NCBI GenBank assembly: GCA_036397755.1
Contig: DASWII010000040.1
Location: forward strand, 1 to 55,145
DNA from: CAMYLY01 sp036397755
GTDB lineage: Bacteria > Gemmatimonadota > Gemmatimonadetes > Gemmatimonadales > GWC2-71-9
DNA length: 55,145 nt
Reading direction: 5' to 3'
Both the position numbers and the translations under genes were made by a program. The notes under the pieces are model-generated. The model was not told the origin of the DNA. It ran no database searches and worked only from the letters and a program-made list of their open reading frames with translations. Below are positions 26,029 through 34,492 of this stretch, piece by piece; positions within the stretch are counted from its first letter, which is position 1, and each line of letters opens with the position of its first letter.

Positions 26029-28363
26029 CGAAGCGCTCCTTCAGTTCCACGACCACGCGGTCCACCACTGCGTCCGCGTCTTCTTCGCGCAACGTACGGC
26101 CGGGACTGCGGAACACCAAGCGCCAGGCAACGCTGCGGCCCCCTAGCTCCTTCCCCCGGTACTCGTCGAAGATGTAACACCGCTCGAGCAACGCGCCGGC
26201 CGACTCCCGGATCGTCTCCTCTACCCGCTCGGCCGACAGCGCACCAGGCAGCACCAAAGCGAGGTCGCGCTCGATGGCCGGCGTCGTCGGGAGCGCGACA
26301 CTCTGCACGTACGGTCGCTCGGCGATATCGAGGTCGATCTCAAAACCCAACACGTCCGCCGCCCAGGCCGGTCGATCCGCGTCCATCACTCGCGCTTCAC
26401 CGCAGACATCGCCGTGGGACGCGAGCCATTCCCACCCACGTTGGGTTGCCCGGAGCGAACCGTCAACCCGCGCGAACTCCGCCACGGCGCCGAACAGTGC
26501 GCGAAGGTCCCAACGATCGAAGTCGTCGGTCTTTCCCGCGGCGGACCAATGCGCCGGCGTCCGGGCGCCGGTGACCACGCCCGCCACACGCTGTCGCTCG
26601 GTCGGGAGGGCATCCCGCCGCTCCCGGTGAAACACCGTCCCGATCTCGAACAGCCGCACGTCCCGCACCCGCGCGCTCCAATTGCGCTCCACCGCGGCGA
26701 CGAGCCCCGGCAACAGCGACATCCGCAACTGTCCTTCGTCGGCGGAAAGCGGATTCGCGAGCGATGCCGCCGCCTCGTGGTCCACCCGCGTCAACGGCGA
26801 CAGCCGAGCCTCATGCAACCCGGCGCCGGTGAGCAACTCACGAATCCGCCGCTTGCGCACCTCACCCGGATCGTCGGGCACGCTGCTGGACCGGAAGGGC
26901 CGCAGCTCGAGCGGGAACGAGTCGTAGCCGCGAAGGCGGGCGATCTCTTCGATCAGGTCGACCTCGCGGGTGACATCCGGACGCCAACTCGGAATCTGCA
27001 CATGCAGCCGATCGTCCTTGGGCGCCACGGCAAACCCAAGGCTGACCAGCAACCGCTGGATCTCGTCGCTCGACAGATCCACGCCCAGGACATGGCCAAC
27101 CCTGGACGGGCGCAGGAAGATGCTCCGCGGCCGCGCCGGGCTGGGGTACACGTCGATGGCGCCTTCCGGCTCGGTTCCGCCCGCGACCGCGCGGATCAAC
27201 GCCACGGCTCGCCGCAACACCTCGGGCATCGCGTCCGGATCGGTTCCCCGTTCGAAGCGATAGGAGGCGTCGGTGCTCATCCTGAGCGCCTGCCGCGTGG
27301 CCCGGATGCGTTTGGGATCGAAGTAGGCGCACTCCAGCAACACGTCGGTGGTCGCGTCCGAAACCTCCGAGATCGCTCCCCCCATGACGCCGCCGACGGC
27401 CGTCGCTCCCTGGGCGTCGCAGATCATCGTCATGATCGGAGACAGCCGACGCGCCTCCCCATCCAGGGTCTCGAGCACCTCACCAGCTTCGGCCCGGCGC
27501 ACGATGATCTTGCCGCCGCGGATGCGCGCCAGGTCGAACGCATGCAGCGGCTGGTTCAGCTCGAACAGGATGTAGTTGGTGGCATCCACCACGTTGTTGA
27601 TCGGCCTCGCCCCGATCCCCAGCAGCCGGGCCTCGAGCCACGCCGGAGACGGTCCGACCGTAATCCCTCTCACGACGGCGGCCATGTAGCGAGGGCAGCC
27701 CTCGCGATCCTCGATGCTCACCTCGATACCGCCGACCGAGCCTCGCGTGTCGACGCGGCGCGACGCCGGCCCATCCGTGGGGGCACCAGGGATGGCGGGC
27801 AGCTTGACCGGCTGCCCGAGCGCCGCTCCCAGCTCGCGCGCCACCCCGCGGTGCCCGAGGAGATCGGGGCGATTGGCCGTGATCTCGAGCTCCAGCCGGG
27901 TGTCTCCAAGCGGAACGGCGTCCACGAACCTCGTCCCGGGCGGGGCATCGATCACCAGCTCGAGGATCCCCTCGTGATCCGCCCCCAACCCCAGTTCCCG
28001 CGGCGAACACAGCATACCATGCGACACCACGCCGCGGATCTTACGTGCCGACAGCTTGATGCCGCCGGGGAGCGTGGCGCCGACCGGCGCGTAGGGGTAT
28101 TTCGCACCCGCACGCACATTGGGGGCGCCGCAGACCACCTCACGGACGTCGGTACCGTCGTTCACCCAGCACCGCGAGAGACGATCGGCATTCGGATGCG
28201 GTTCCACCCGCTCGACCAAACCGATCACGAGGTCGTCGAGGTCGCGATGGAGCTCCTCGATGCCTTCGACCGGAGCGCCCAGCATCGCCAGCCGGCGCGC
28301 CACGTCCGCCGCGTCGAGTTCCTGGCCCAACATGGCGCCAAGCCAGCCGAGGGAGACGTTCAT
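26012..28363 (-). CDS. pheT: Phenylalanine-tRNA ligase beta subunit
   Basis: 783 aa. Domains in order: N-terminal EMAP-type tRNA-binding domain (VVCGAPNVRAG, PYAPVGATLPGG), B3/B4 editing region, B5 domain, catalytic-like core and C-terminal FDX-ACB domain (RSPGRTLREEDADAVVDRVV). The alpha2beta2 enzyme charges tRNA-Phe. It starts inside the pheS stop (ATGA). Confidence 0.96.
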   Translation of the reverse strand: MNVSLGWLGAMLGQELDAADVARRLAMLGAPVEGIEELHRDLDDLVIGLVERVEPHPNADRLSRCWVNDGTDVREVVCGAPNVRAGAKYPYAPVGATLPGGIKLSARKIRGVVSHGMLCSPRELGLGADHEGILELVIDAPPGTRFVDAVPLGDTRLELEITANRPDLLGHRGVARELGAALGQPVKLPAIPGAPTDGPASRRVDTRGSVGGIEVSIEDREGCPRYMAAVVRGITVGPSPAWLEARLLGIGARPINNVVDATNYILFELNQPLHAFDLARIRGGKIIVRRAEAGEVLETLDGEARRLSPIMTMICDAQGATAVGGVMGGAISEVSDATTDVLLECAYFDPKRIRATRQALRMSTDASYRFERGTDPDAMPEVLRRAVALIRAVAGGTEPEGAIDVYPSPARPRSIFLRPSRVGHVLGVDLSSDEIQRLLVSLGFAVAPKDDRLHVQIPSWRPDVTREVDLIEEIARLRGYDSFPLELRPFRSSSVPDDPGEVRKRRIRELLTGAGLHEARLSPLTRVDHEAAASLANPLSADEGQLRMSLLPGLVAAVERNWSARVRDVRLFEIGTVFHRERRDALPTERQRVAGVVTGARTPAHWSAAGKTDDFDRWDLRALFGAVAEFARVDGSLRATQRGWEWLASHGDVCGEARVMDADRPAWAADVLGFEIDLDIAERPYVQSVALPTTPAIERDLALVLPGALSAERVEETIRESAGALLERCYIFDEYRGKELGGRSVAWRLVFRSPGRTLREEDADAVVDRVVVELKERFDVVRR

Positions 28364-29415
28364 CTCCCGCCTCGAAACTGGTCCAGAAACCGCATATCCG
28401 CCTGGTACAGCAGGCGAATGTCAGGAATCCCGTGACGCAGCATGGCGATCCGTGCCGCCCCCATCCCAAACGCGTACCCAGTGTACCGCTCGGCGTCGAT
28501 CCCGCAGTGCTCGAACACCGCCGGGTGGACCATGCCGGCGCCCATGATCTCCAGGAAACCGGTCTGTTTGCACGTGGTGCATCCACTGCCCCGACATAGC
28601 TGGCATTGCACGTCGACTTCAGCCGACGGCTCCGTGAAGGGGAAGAACGACGGGCGGAACCGCACCGCGGTGTCCGCCGTGAAGAACCGCTTCACGAAAA
28701 AGTCGATCGCCGCCTTGAACTCCACGAAGGTCACGCCGTCGTCCACCGCCAGCCCTTCGATCTGCTCGAACGCCGGCGCATGCGAGGGGTCGAACGCGTC
28801 CCGCCGGTACACCAGCCCAGGCACGACGATGCGGATCGGGGGTGTGAATCGCTCCATGGTCCGCGCCTGCATGGGGGACGTGTGGGTGCGCAGCAACAAC
28901 GCCCGGCCACTGCCCATCGGCGGTCCACCCTGGAGATAGAACGTGTCGTGCTCGTCCGCCGCGGGGTGGTTCAGGGAGATGTTGAGCTTGGTGAAGTTGT
29001 ATTCTTCTGTTTCCGCTTCCGGGCCCGTGACCCGCGTGAACCCGAGCTCGCGGAACACATCGCAGATCTCGTCGATCACCGCGGTGACCGGATGCACGGC
29101 GCCACGCCACCACTCGCGACCCGGCATCGTCCAGTCCACGTCGGGCGCCGGCGCGCCGGACGTGCGCAACGCGGCATCCCGGGCGCTCAGCGCCGTCTCG
29201 AGTTCTCGTTTGAGTTGGTTGGCGCGCGCGCCGATGCCGCGTCGCTCGTCCGGCGCGAAGTCCGTCAGGCCGCGGAGCAGCCGCGTGAGGCGCCCCGCCT
29301 TCCGACCGAGCCATTCCGTGCGGAGCTCCGCGAGGCGCGTCTCGTCGGCAGCAGCGATCTCCTCCATCGCCTCCGCCACGCCCGCGACGAGCTCGTCGAG
29401 TGGAGAGGTGGGCAT
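28360..29415 (-). CDS. pheS: Phenylalanine-tRNA ligase alpha subunit
   Basis: 351 aa. An N-terminal coiled coil is followed by the class II core: motif 1 region GFTRVTGPEAETEEYNF, HPAADEHDTFYL, motif 2 (FEQIEGLAVD) and motif 3 (GAGMVHPAVFEHCGID...GYAFGMGAARIAML). It carries the catalytic site of the Phe-tRNA ligase. It lies 15 bp after rplT, the conserved infC-rpmI-rplT-pheS-pheT order. Confidence 0.96.
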   Translation of the reverse strand: MPTSPLDELVAGVAEAMEEIAAADETRLAELRTEWLGRKAGRLTRLLRGLTDFAPDERRGIGARANQLKRELETALSARDAALRTSGAPAPDVDWTMPGREWWRGAVHPVTAVIDEICDVFRELGFTRVTGPEAETEEYNFTKLNISLNHPAADEHDTFYLQGGPPMGSGRALLLRTHTSPMQARTMERFTPPIRIVVPGLVYRRDAFDPSHAPAFEQIEGLAVDDGVTFVEFKAAIDFFVKRFFTADTAVRFRPSFFPFTEPSAEVDVQCQLCRGSGCTTCKQTGFLEIMGAGMVHPAVFEHCGIDAERYTGYAFGMGAARIAMLRHGIPDIRLLYQADMRFLDQFRGGR

Positions 29416-29430
29416 CGCCTTCCGCGTGCC

Positions 29431-29784
29431 CTACTGACTGTTCTTCGCGACCTCGGCCAGCTCGCCAAACGCTGCCGGGTCCCGCACGGCGAGATCGGCG
29501 AGCATCTTCCGGTTGATATCCACGCCCGCCTTCTTCAGGCCCGACATGAAGCGACTGTACGAGAGGTCGTGCAGTCGAGCCGCAGCATTGATCCGCAGGA
29601 TCCACAACCGACGGAAATCACGCTTGCGCAGCCGGCGATCGCGATACGCATACCGTAACGCGCGATCGACCGTTTCCTTGGCTGACTTGTAGAGTTTGCT
29701 GCGACCGCCACGCGCTCCCTTGGCGGCCCGCATGATCTTCTTCTTGCGCTTCAAATGCGCGACGGTGCTTCGCACTTTTGCCAT
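29431..29784 (-). CDS. rplT: 50S ribosomal protein L20
   Basis: 117 aa. The start MAKVRSTVAHLKRKKKIMRAAKGARGG and core YRDRRLRKRDFRRLWILRINAAAR...YSRFMSGLKKAGVDINRK are typical of L20. Ribosome-binding site AAGGGAG precedes the ATG. In Bacillus, L20 represses its own operon through the infC leader, which is relevant to the attenuator at 30684. Confidence 0.97.
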   Translation of the reverse strand: MAKVRSTVAHLKRKKKIMRAAKGARGGRSKLYKSAKETVDRALRYAYRDRRLRKRDFRRLWILRINAAARLHDLSYSRFMSGLKKAGVDINRKMLADLAVRDPAAFGELAEVAKNSQ

Positions 29785-29796
29785 CGGAAATCTCCC

Positions 29797-29991
29797 TTAG
29801 GCCGACAGCAATCGCTTGATCCGGCCCTCGTCCGCCTTGGCGACGAGGGTTGCGGAGCGCAGACGACGCTTCCGTTTCGGGCTCTTCTTCGTGAGGATAT
29901 GGCTCTTGAACGCGCGCCGACGACGCACGCGGCCTCTGCCGGTCAGCTTGAAGCGCTTCATCGCGCTCCGCTTGGTCTTTTGCTTGGGCAT
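29797..29991 (-). CDS. rpmI: 50S ribosomal protein L35
   Basis: 64 aa. MPKQKTKRSAMKRFKLTGRG followed by RRRAFKSHILTKKSPKRKRRLRS is the L35 signature. It lies between infC and rplT as in most bacteria. GGGGA lies about 7 nt before the ATG. The 144-bp gap to infC is largely filled by an octamer repeat. Confidence 0.97.
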   Translation of the reverse strand: MPKQKTKRSAMKRFKLTGRGRVRRRRAFKSHILTKKSPKRKRRLRSATLVAKADEGRIKRLLSA

Positions 29992-30043
29992 CTACGTTCC
30001 CCAATCGACGGAACCACGGATATCGCACTACGGAATCTCGACC

Positions 30044-30131
30044 TGCTCTCCTACTCTCCTGCTCTCTTACTCTCCTGCTCTCCTGCTCTCCTGCTCTCCT
30101 GCTCTCCAACCCTCTTACGCTCCTACCCCCC
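30044..30131. repeat. 8-bp tandem repeat TGCTCTCC, eleven units
   Basis: Units on the plus strand include TGCTCTCC (five exact), TACTCTCC (two), TGCTCTCT and three degenerate units at the right end. In the transcript sense (minus) it is GGAGAGCA. It starts 4 bp after the infC stop and separates infC from rpmI. It is the same octamer family as the array at 50223. Confidence 0.88.
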
Positions 30132-30135
30132 GTCA

Positions 30136-30657
30136 TCACTTCGGCCCCAGCACCATCACCATGTTGCGGCCCTCGAGCTTGGGATGCTGCTCGACCTTCG
30201 CGATGTCCTGGAGGTCGCCGAAGACCCGCTCGAGCACCTGCTGTCCGAGTTCCGGGTGGGTGACCTGCCGACCCCGGAACATCATGGTGCACTTGACCTT
30301 GTTGCCCTCCTCCAGGAACTGCCGAGCGTGCCGCGTCTTGAATTCAAAGTCGTGGTCGCTGATTCCCGGCCGGTACTTCACTTCCTTCAGCTGAATCGTG
30401 TGCTGCTTCTTGCGAGCGGCTCGCGCCGCCTTGGCCTGCTCGAAGCGATACTTGCCGTAGTCCATGATCTTGACCACGGGCGGACGGGCCAACGGAGCGA
30501 CCTCGACAAGATCCAGCTGCCGCTCCTGCGCCGTCCGTATTGCCTCGTCCACCGGTACCACACCTACTTGCGATCCGTCCGCGTCGATGAGCCGGACCGG
30601 ACTGATACGAATCTGATGGTTGACCCGTACGCGCTTACCTGATTCTGGAACGACCAG
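30136..30657 (-). CDS. infC: Translation initiation factor IF-3, probable CTG start
   Basis: 173 aa. Conserved IF-3 segments extend upstream of the first GTG (30561): the frame encodes RVNHQIRISPVRLIDADGSQ, which belongs to the N-domain of every IF-3, so the start must be further up. In that frame the only plausible initiator next to a Shine-Dalgarno is CTG at 30657-30655, 7 nt after AGGAGG (30670-30665). No ATG, GTG or TTG precedes it in frame within the leader. infC of many bacteria uses a rare start (AUU, AUC, AUA) so that IF-3 represses its own translation; CTG fits that logic. The C-domain has KVKCTMMFRGRQVTHPELG and ends GRNMVMVLGPK. Confidence 0.9.
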   Translation of the reverse strand: MVVPESGKRVRVNHQIRISPVRLIDADGSQVGVVPVDEAIRTAQERQLDLVEVAPLARPPVVKIMDYGKYRFEQAKAARAARKKQHTIQLKEVKYRPGISDHDFEFKTRHARQFLEEGNKVKCTMMFRGRQVTHPELGQQVLERVFGDLQDIAKVEQHPKLEGRNMVMVLGPK

Positions 30658-30683
30658 TGCAACGCCTCCTGTTGCGAGTAACG

Positions 30684-30716
30684 AAAAAAGCGGACCCCGT
30701 CCCTCGTGGAATCCGC
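30684..30716 (-). terminator. Intrinsic terminator in the infC leader (attenuator)
   Basis: On the minus strand the arms 30716-30708 and 30698-30690 form a 9-bp stem (two G-U pairs) with a 9-nt loop, followed by six T (30689-30684). It lies between the promoter and the infC Shine-Dalgarno, 14 nt before it, so it can stop transcription of the whole operon. Confidence 0.75.
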
Positions 30717-30722
30717 GACGTC

Positions 30723-30745
30723 GACGGCCCTACCGGGCCGCCGTC
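30723..30745 (-). promoter_or_regulatory. Second leader hairpin upstream of the infC attenuator
   Basis: GGCCC, loop, GGGCC (30739-30726) with possible outer GAC/GTC pairs. Just before it a 10-codon reading frame (ATG 30776 to TGA 30744, MARRAFRVPK) is present, but it has no good ribosome-binding site. Confidence 0.4.
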
Positions 30746-30832
30746 ATTTCGGAACCCTGAACGCACGCCGCGCCATGGCGGACGGCAGGAGGGTGAAGCG
30801 CCGGGCGCTTACTTGCCTGATTGTCGGGTTGG

Positions 30833-30861
30833 AACGTAGGCCCCCCCCGCGGGGCTGTCAA
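30833..30861 (-). promoter_or_regulatory. Promoter of the infC operon: TTGACA-17 bp-TACGTT
   Basis: On the minus strand TTGACA (30861-30856) and TACGTT (30838-30833) are separated by exactly 17 bp. The -35 contains the stop codon of the upstream MBL gene. Predicted start of transcription is near 30826, giving a leader of about 170 nt. Confidence 0.7.
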
Positions 30862-31739
30862 GCCGGTGCGAAGCCGTAAGATTTCCCGTCCCGCACCACC
30901 CTCCCCAGACCCTCCACGGGGTCGTGTTCGAAGGCGAGCCGCCACTCCTCGGACTCGGCCCTGCCCAGCACCCGCCGCTTGGTTTCGAGCGTCACCAGGG
31001 GCTCCACGTCGTACCCCATGATCCAGGGCAACGGAAGGTGCGCCGTGGTCGGGACCAGGTCTCCCAGGTAGCACAGCACGTCCTCGCCATGGGAGACCAC
31101 GACCGACTGATGTCCGGGCACGTGGCCCGGCGTGGGCAGCACACGGATCCCGGGCAGCACCTCCACCTCGCCCTCGACGATCCGCCAGCGATCCGCCCGG
31201 GTGATCGGGTCGAAGTTGGGAAGCAGGTAGCTCGCGGAGGTCCGCTCGTTGGCGCGATGCGCGAACTCCAGCTCCGCACGCTGCGTCACGTACGTCGCCT
31301 CGGGGAACGCGAGCAGCGGAGGACCGGACGCGCCGTCGGCCGTCCACTCGACGTAGGTATTGCCGCCCGCATGGTCGAAGTGGAGGTGCGTGTTGATAAC
31401 GTACTTCACGTCGGCGGGGGTGAATCCGACGGCGGCCAAGGAATCCTCCAGTACCGTGGGGCCGCGCGCCCCCGCGTTCTCGATGCCGTAGATGGTGCGG
31501 AACTTCTCCGAGTCCTTGTTGCCGGCTCCCGTGTCGACCAGCACCGGACCCACGTCGTGCTCGATGAGCATGCACCGCATCGCCAGCGGGATCCGATTGC
31601 GCTCGTCAGCCGGGATCCTCTTCTCCCAGAGGGGCTTGGGCACCACACCGAACATCGCTCCACCGTCCAGCCGCTGGCGCCCGCCGTCGAGCAAGTGGCA
31701 GCGGTAGGGACCGACGTGAAAGGTCACGGGCTCACTCAT
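30858..31739 (-). CDS. MBL-fold metallo-hydrolase
   Basis: 293 aa. The metal-binding HLHFDH is at residues 118-123 (THLHFDHAGG), with further ligands in PTPGHVPGHQSVVV, CYLGDLVPTTAH and a late His region (EHDP). Overall layout resembles lactonase/quorum-quenching-type or glyoxalase II-type MBL enzymes; substrate unknown. ATG overlaps the exonuclease stop (ATGA). It is the last gene of the mutS2-led run; the infC promoter begins inside its stop codon. Confidence 0.87.
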   Translation of the reverse strand: MSEPVTFHVGPYRCHLLDGGRQRLDGGAMFGVVPKPLWEKRIPADERNRIPLAMRCMLIEHDVGPVLVDTGAGNKDSEKFRTIYGIENAGARGPTVLEDSLAAVGFTPADVKYVINTHLHFDHAGGNTYVEWTADGASGPPLLAFPEATYVTQRAELEFAHRANERTSASYLLPNFDPITRADRWRIVEGEVEVLPGIRVLPTPGHVPGHQSVVVSHGEDVLCYLGDLVPTTAHLPLPWIMGYDVEPLVTLETKRRVLGRAESEEWRLAFEHDPVEGLGRVVRDGKSYGFAPA

Positions 31740-32548
31740 AGCGCTTCCATGGATACTGGCATCGCCGTGCGCTTCCGGCGCCGCCGCGTGCTGAGTCGTT
31801 CGAGTTCACCCACCGTCGCAATCCCCTGGTCCGCGGCGCGCTCGAGCAGGCGCCCGAGAATCCGCGCCGTGGCCAGCGCATCTCCGGCCGCGCGATGCCG
31901 CGCGTCGATCGAGATGCCGAAGTAGGCCGCCAGCGCGTCCAAGCTGCGGGACCGGAGACCGGGCACCAGTCGCCGCGCCATGCGCAACGTACACACGCGC
32001 GGCCCTTCCAAGGCGAGCCCCCTGCACCGGCGCAACTCCGCCTGGAGAAAGCGCCAGTCGAACTGTGCGTTGTGCGCGACGAACACGCGACCGGACAGCA
32101 CGCTGACTACGTGGTCAGCAACGTCGGCAAACGCCGGCTGCTCGCGCACCATGTCCGGCGTGATGCTCGTGAGGCGGCGGACGAAATGCGGGATCGATCG
32201 CTCCGGATTCACCAGTAGGTCGAGGACGACATCCACTTGGCCGTCCACCAGCATCACGACACCGATCTCGACGATTCGATCGCCCATGCCCGCGCGCGAG
32301 CCCGTGGTCTCGAGGTCCACCACCGCAAACGCCGTTGCATCGAGTGGCGCCGCGGCGCCACTCTCCGCGGCGAGCGCCCAGCGCCCATCGTATCGGCGCC
32401 GCACGCGTGGATCCGCACCGAGGAGGGCCAGCACCACCCGTTCCGCGACCGCGTCCGTCACGGGCGACAATCCCAACACGTCGCGCGCGACCGTGCGACT
32501 GTCCTGCGCGCCGCCGCGGCCGAGGAACGCGAGCGTGCGGTCGACCAA
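31736..32548 (-). CDS. DnaQ-like 3'-5' exonuclease (DEDDh)
   Basis: 270 aa. Exo I is FAVVDLETTGSRAG near residue 75, Exo II is VFVAHNAQFDWRFLQ, and Exo III is RHRAAGDALATARIL with the catalytic His, so all DEDDh residues are present. The first 70 residues form a small winged-helix-like extension (VDRTLAFLGRGGAQDSRTVARDVLG). Candidate proofreading or repair exonuclease, similar to PolC/epsilon-type domains. The TTG start at 32548 is uncertain because no ATG exists upstream in frame before the arcA stop region. Confidence 0.85.
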   Translation of the reverse strand: MVDRTLAFLGRGGAQDSRTVARDVLGLSPVTDAVAERVVLALLGADPRVRRRYDGRWALAAESGAAAPLDATAFAVVDLETTGSRAGMGDRIVEIGVVMLVDGQVDVVLDLLVNPERSIPHFVRRLTSITPDMVREQPAFADVADHVVSVLSGRVFVAHNAQFDWRFLQAELRRCRGLALEGPRVCTLRMARRLVPGLRSRSLDALAAYFGISIDARHRAAGDALATARILGRLLERAADQGIATVGELERLSTRRRRKRTAMPVSMEAL

Positions 32549-32577
32549 CGTGCCCTGGGGCGTGGCGCGAATCCCCG

Positions 32578-33813
32578 TCAGCCGATGTCCTCCCGACGCA
32601 GCGGCAGCGTCATGCAGCGCGGTCCTCCACCGCCACGCACGAGCTCGCTGCCCTCCAACGTGATGACCGCCTTTTCATCCTCGTCAATGGACTCGTCGGT
32701 CGTGAGGAAGTCCACGCCGTCCACCACCCGGTAGCCCGCCTTGCTCAGCTCCTCCAACGTTCCCTCGTTCCGCTTATAGCTCAGCGCGAGGCCCGGACGC
32801 AGCGCGAACAGGTTGCACCCGGACGCCCACTGCTCGCGTTCCTGGTGTGATTTGCGCGCGCCACCACAGAAGACGGGATCGACCCGGAAGTTCACCTGGG
32901 CCAGCGCGGTGAAGAAGTCGGGCATTTCCCGCGCGGTGTGCTTGTCCTTCGTGCGGTGGAGAACGGCGAGTCGCTCGGGGCCGACGAAATGCGGCGGGAA
33001 CAGCACACAGACCCCGTGGTCGATGTGCGTGAAGATCATGTCCAGGTGAATGGCCGTCTGTTCGCCCGGCATCACGACCACGATGACGTCGCGCACGCTC
33101 GTACGCTCAAACACGAGATCGCACAGATGATCCAACGCCGCCGCGCTGGATCGTGAGCTGAATCCCAGCAGCAGCAGATCCTCGCGCACCGGATGCACGT
33201 CCCCGCCCTCGAGATGAAACGCGATCCGGCGCTCCTCCGATCCATCGTACAGGATTCCGGCGTTCTCGAACTGTGGATGATGGAGAAACAGCGCCTTGAT
33301 CAGCAGCTCCTCGGTCCAGCGGGACTCGTGGCGCATGGCGCCGATCACCACATGGTCCCCGATGACGATGCCGATATCGCGTGTGAAAAACAGATTCGGC
33401 ACCGGTGGAAGCGTGAAGCCCACCTCGTTCAGCATCTGCCCGATCGGTCCGGCCTCGTCGGCCGCCCCTTCGATCAGCATGGTCGTGAGCTGATCCGATG
33501 GCACGTCGCTGAGCGTCGTGGCCAGCGCTTTGGAGGGGACGATGTTCATCGCGCGCTTGATGAGAAGTTCCCGAGCGCCGGGAACCTCCAGCGCCTCCTC
33601 GAGCACGTGGCCCACCTCGTACACGTCGGTGAAGCGCTCCAACACGCCCACCATGCGGCGATGCTCCCGCTTGGCGAACTCCAGATCGACGATGTCGTCG
33701 TAGAGGTAGTCCTTGCGGTTCCACGGCGTCACGGCCGACAGCTCGTTGCCCGGTGTGTGGACCAGCACGGCTTGGAGTGGCCCGATCTCGCTGGTGACCC
33801 GAACGCGTGTCAT
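32578..33813 (-). CDS. arcA: Arginine deiminase
   Basis: 411 aa. It converts arginine to citrulline and ammonia. Diagnostic blocks: PNLFFTRDIG, FHLEGGDVHPV, HLDMIFTHID, GGARKSHQEREQW...GCN and the catalytic Cys400 in GGGGPRCMTLPL. No carbamoyltransferase or carbamate kinase gene is nearby, so the full ADI fermentation pathway cannot be shown here. It lies 11 bp after rex and has its own promoter-like sequence. Rex, which senses NADH/NAD, is a plausible regulator. Confidence 0.94.
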   Translation of the reverse strand: MTRVRVTSEIGPLQAVLVHTPGNELSAVTPWNRKDYLYDDIVDLEFAKREHRRMVGVLERFTDVYEVGHVLEEALEVPGARELLIKRAMNIVPSKALATTLSDVPSDQLTTMLIEGAADEAGPIGQMLNEVGFTLPPVPNLFFTRDIGIVIGDHVVIGAMRHESRWTEELLIKALFLHHPQFENAGILYDGSEERRIAFHLEGGDVHPVREDLLLLGFSSRSSAAALDHLCDLVFERTSVRDVIVVVMPGEQTAIHLDMIFTHIDHGVCVLFPPHFVGPERLAVLHRTKDKHTAREMPDFFTALAQVNFRVDPVFCGGARKSHQEREQWASGCNLFALRPGLALSYKRNEGTLEELSKAGYRVVDGVDFLTTDESIDEDEKAVITLEGSELVRGGGGPRCMTLPLRREDIG

Positions 33814-33821
33814 GGGTGCGG

Positions 33822-33851
33822 AATCTACCCGGTCCTGAGCGCGTATCCCAA
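33822..33851 (-). promoter_or_regulatory. Putative arcA promoter TTGGGA-18 bp-TAGATT
   Basis: On the minus strand TTGGGA (33851-33846) and TAGATT (33827-33822) are spaced 18 bp, and the arcA ATG follows the -10 by only 8 nt with no Shine-Dalgarno. This fits a nearly leaderless transcript. It overlaps the rex 3' end. Confidence 0.4.
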
Positions 33852-34442
33852 CGCCTCGAGCTCGAGTTCGACGTTGACGTGTCGCACCGCGACACCTTCC
33901 GGTGCGCTGATCGTCACGGGGGCGAAGTTGAGGATGCCGCGAACGGAGGGACCCACGCGGTTGGCCGTCTCCTGGGCGGCCCCGGGTGGCGTCGCGATGA
34001 TGGCCACGTCCACGGGGTCCCGTCGAAGGTCGCGCTCGAGCTCGTCCGCGTGGCGCACGACGATGCTCGCGACCCGCCGTCCGACGACCTGTGGATCCAC
34101 GTCGTAGGCCCGCTCGAGGGTGAACCCACGGGCGGCGAGACCCGCGTACTGCACGAGGGCCATCCCGATCTTGCCCACGCCGATCACGACGACGCGGCGG
34201 GGTACGCCGATTCCCAGAATCTCGCGGAGCTTGACCGCGAGGTCCGGCACACTGTACCCGAGACCCCGCTTGCCGAACGACCCGAACAGCGACAGGTCCT
34301 TTCGCACCTGCGCCGACGTGGTGCCGCCGCGCTCCGCCAGTGCCTGCGAGCTCACCGTGCGCGCCCCCTCACCGTCGAACGCCTCGAGGAAGCGCAGGTA
34401 TAACGACAACCGCCGGATCGTACTCTCGGGGATCTTGGCCAT
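33825..34442 (-). CDS. rex: Redox-sensing transcriptional repressor Rex
   Basis: 205 aa. An N-terminal winged helix (MAKIPESTIRRLSLYLRFLE, then SAQVRKDLSLFGSFGKRGLGY) is followed by a Rossmann domain (VVVIGVGKIGMALVQYAG) and the RGILNFAPV segment, all standard for Rex. It releases DNA when NADH is high. A perfect Rex operator lies 8 bp upstream of its start, so it represses itself and probably the genes behind it (arcA, exonuclease, MBL hydrolase). Confidence 0.96.
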   Translation of the reverse strand: MAKIPESTIRRLSLYLRFLEAFDGEGARTVSSQALAERGGTTSAQVRKDLSLFGSFGKRGLGYSVPDLAVKLREILGIGVPRRVVVIGVGKIGMALVQYAGLAARGFTLERAYDVDPQVVGRRVASIVVRHADELERDLRRDPVDVAIIATPPGAAQETANRVGPSVRGILNFAPVTISAPEGVAVRHVNVELELEALGYALRTG

Positions 34443-34449
34443 CGTATGC

Positions 34450-34467
34450 TTGTGAAATCGTTCACAA
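34450..34467. promoter_or_regulatory. Rex operator TTGTGAAATCGTTCACAA
   Basis: An exact palindrome of TTGTGAA and TTCACAA with a 4-nt centre, identical to the textbook Rex consensus. It sits 8 bp before the rex ATG and 26 bp beyond the rsmA stop. Confidence 0.93.
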
Positions 34468-34492
34468 ATGGTACGGATACCCGGCGCGGCCG

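Noticed and set aside
30744..30776. Phe leader peptide MARRAFRVPK upstream of the infC attenuator
   Set aside because: Only one Phe codon and no ribosome-binding site; kept only as a remark.
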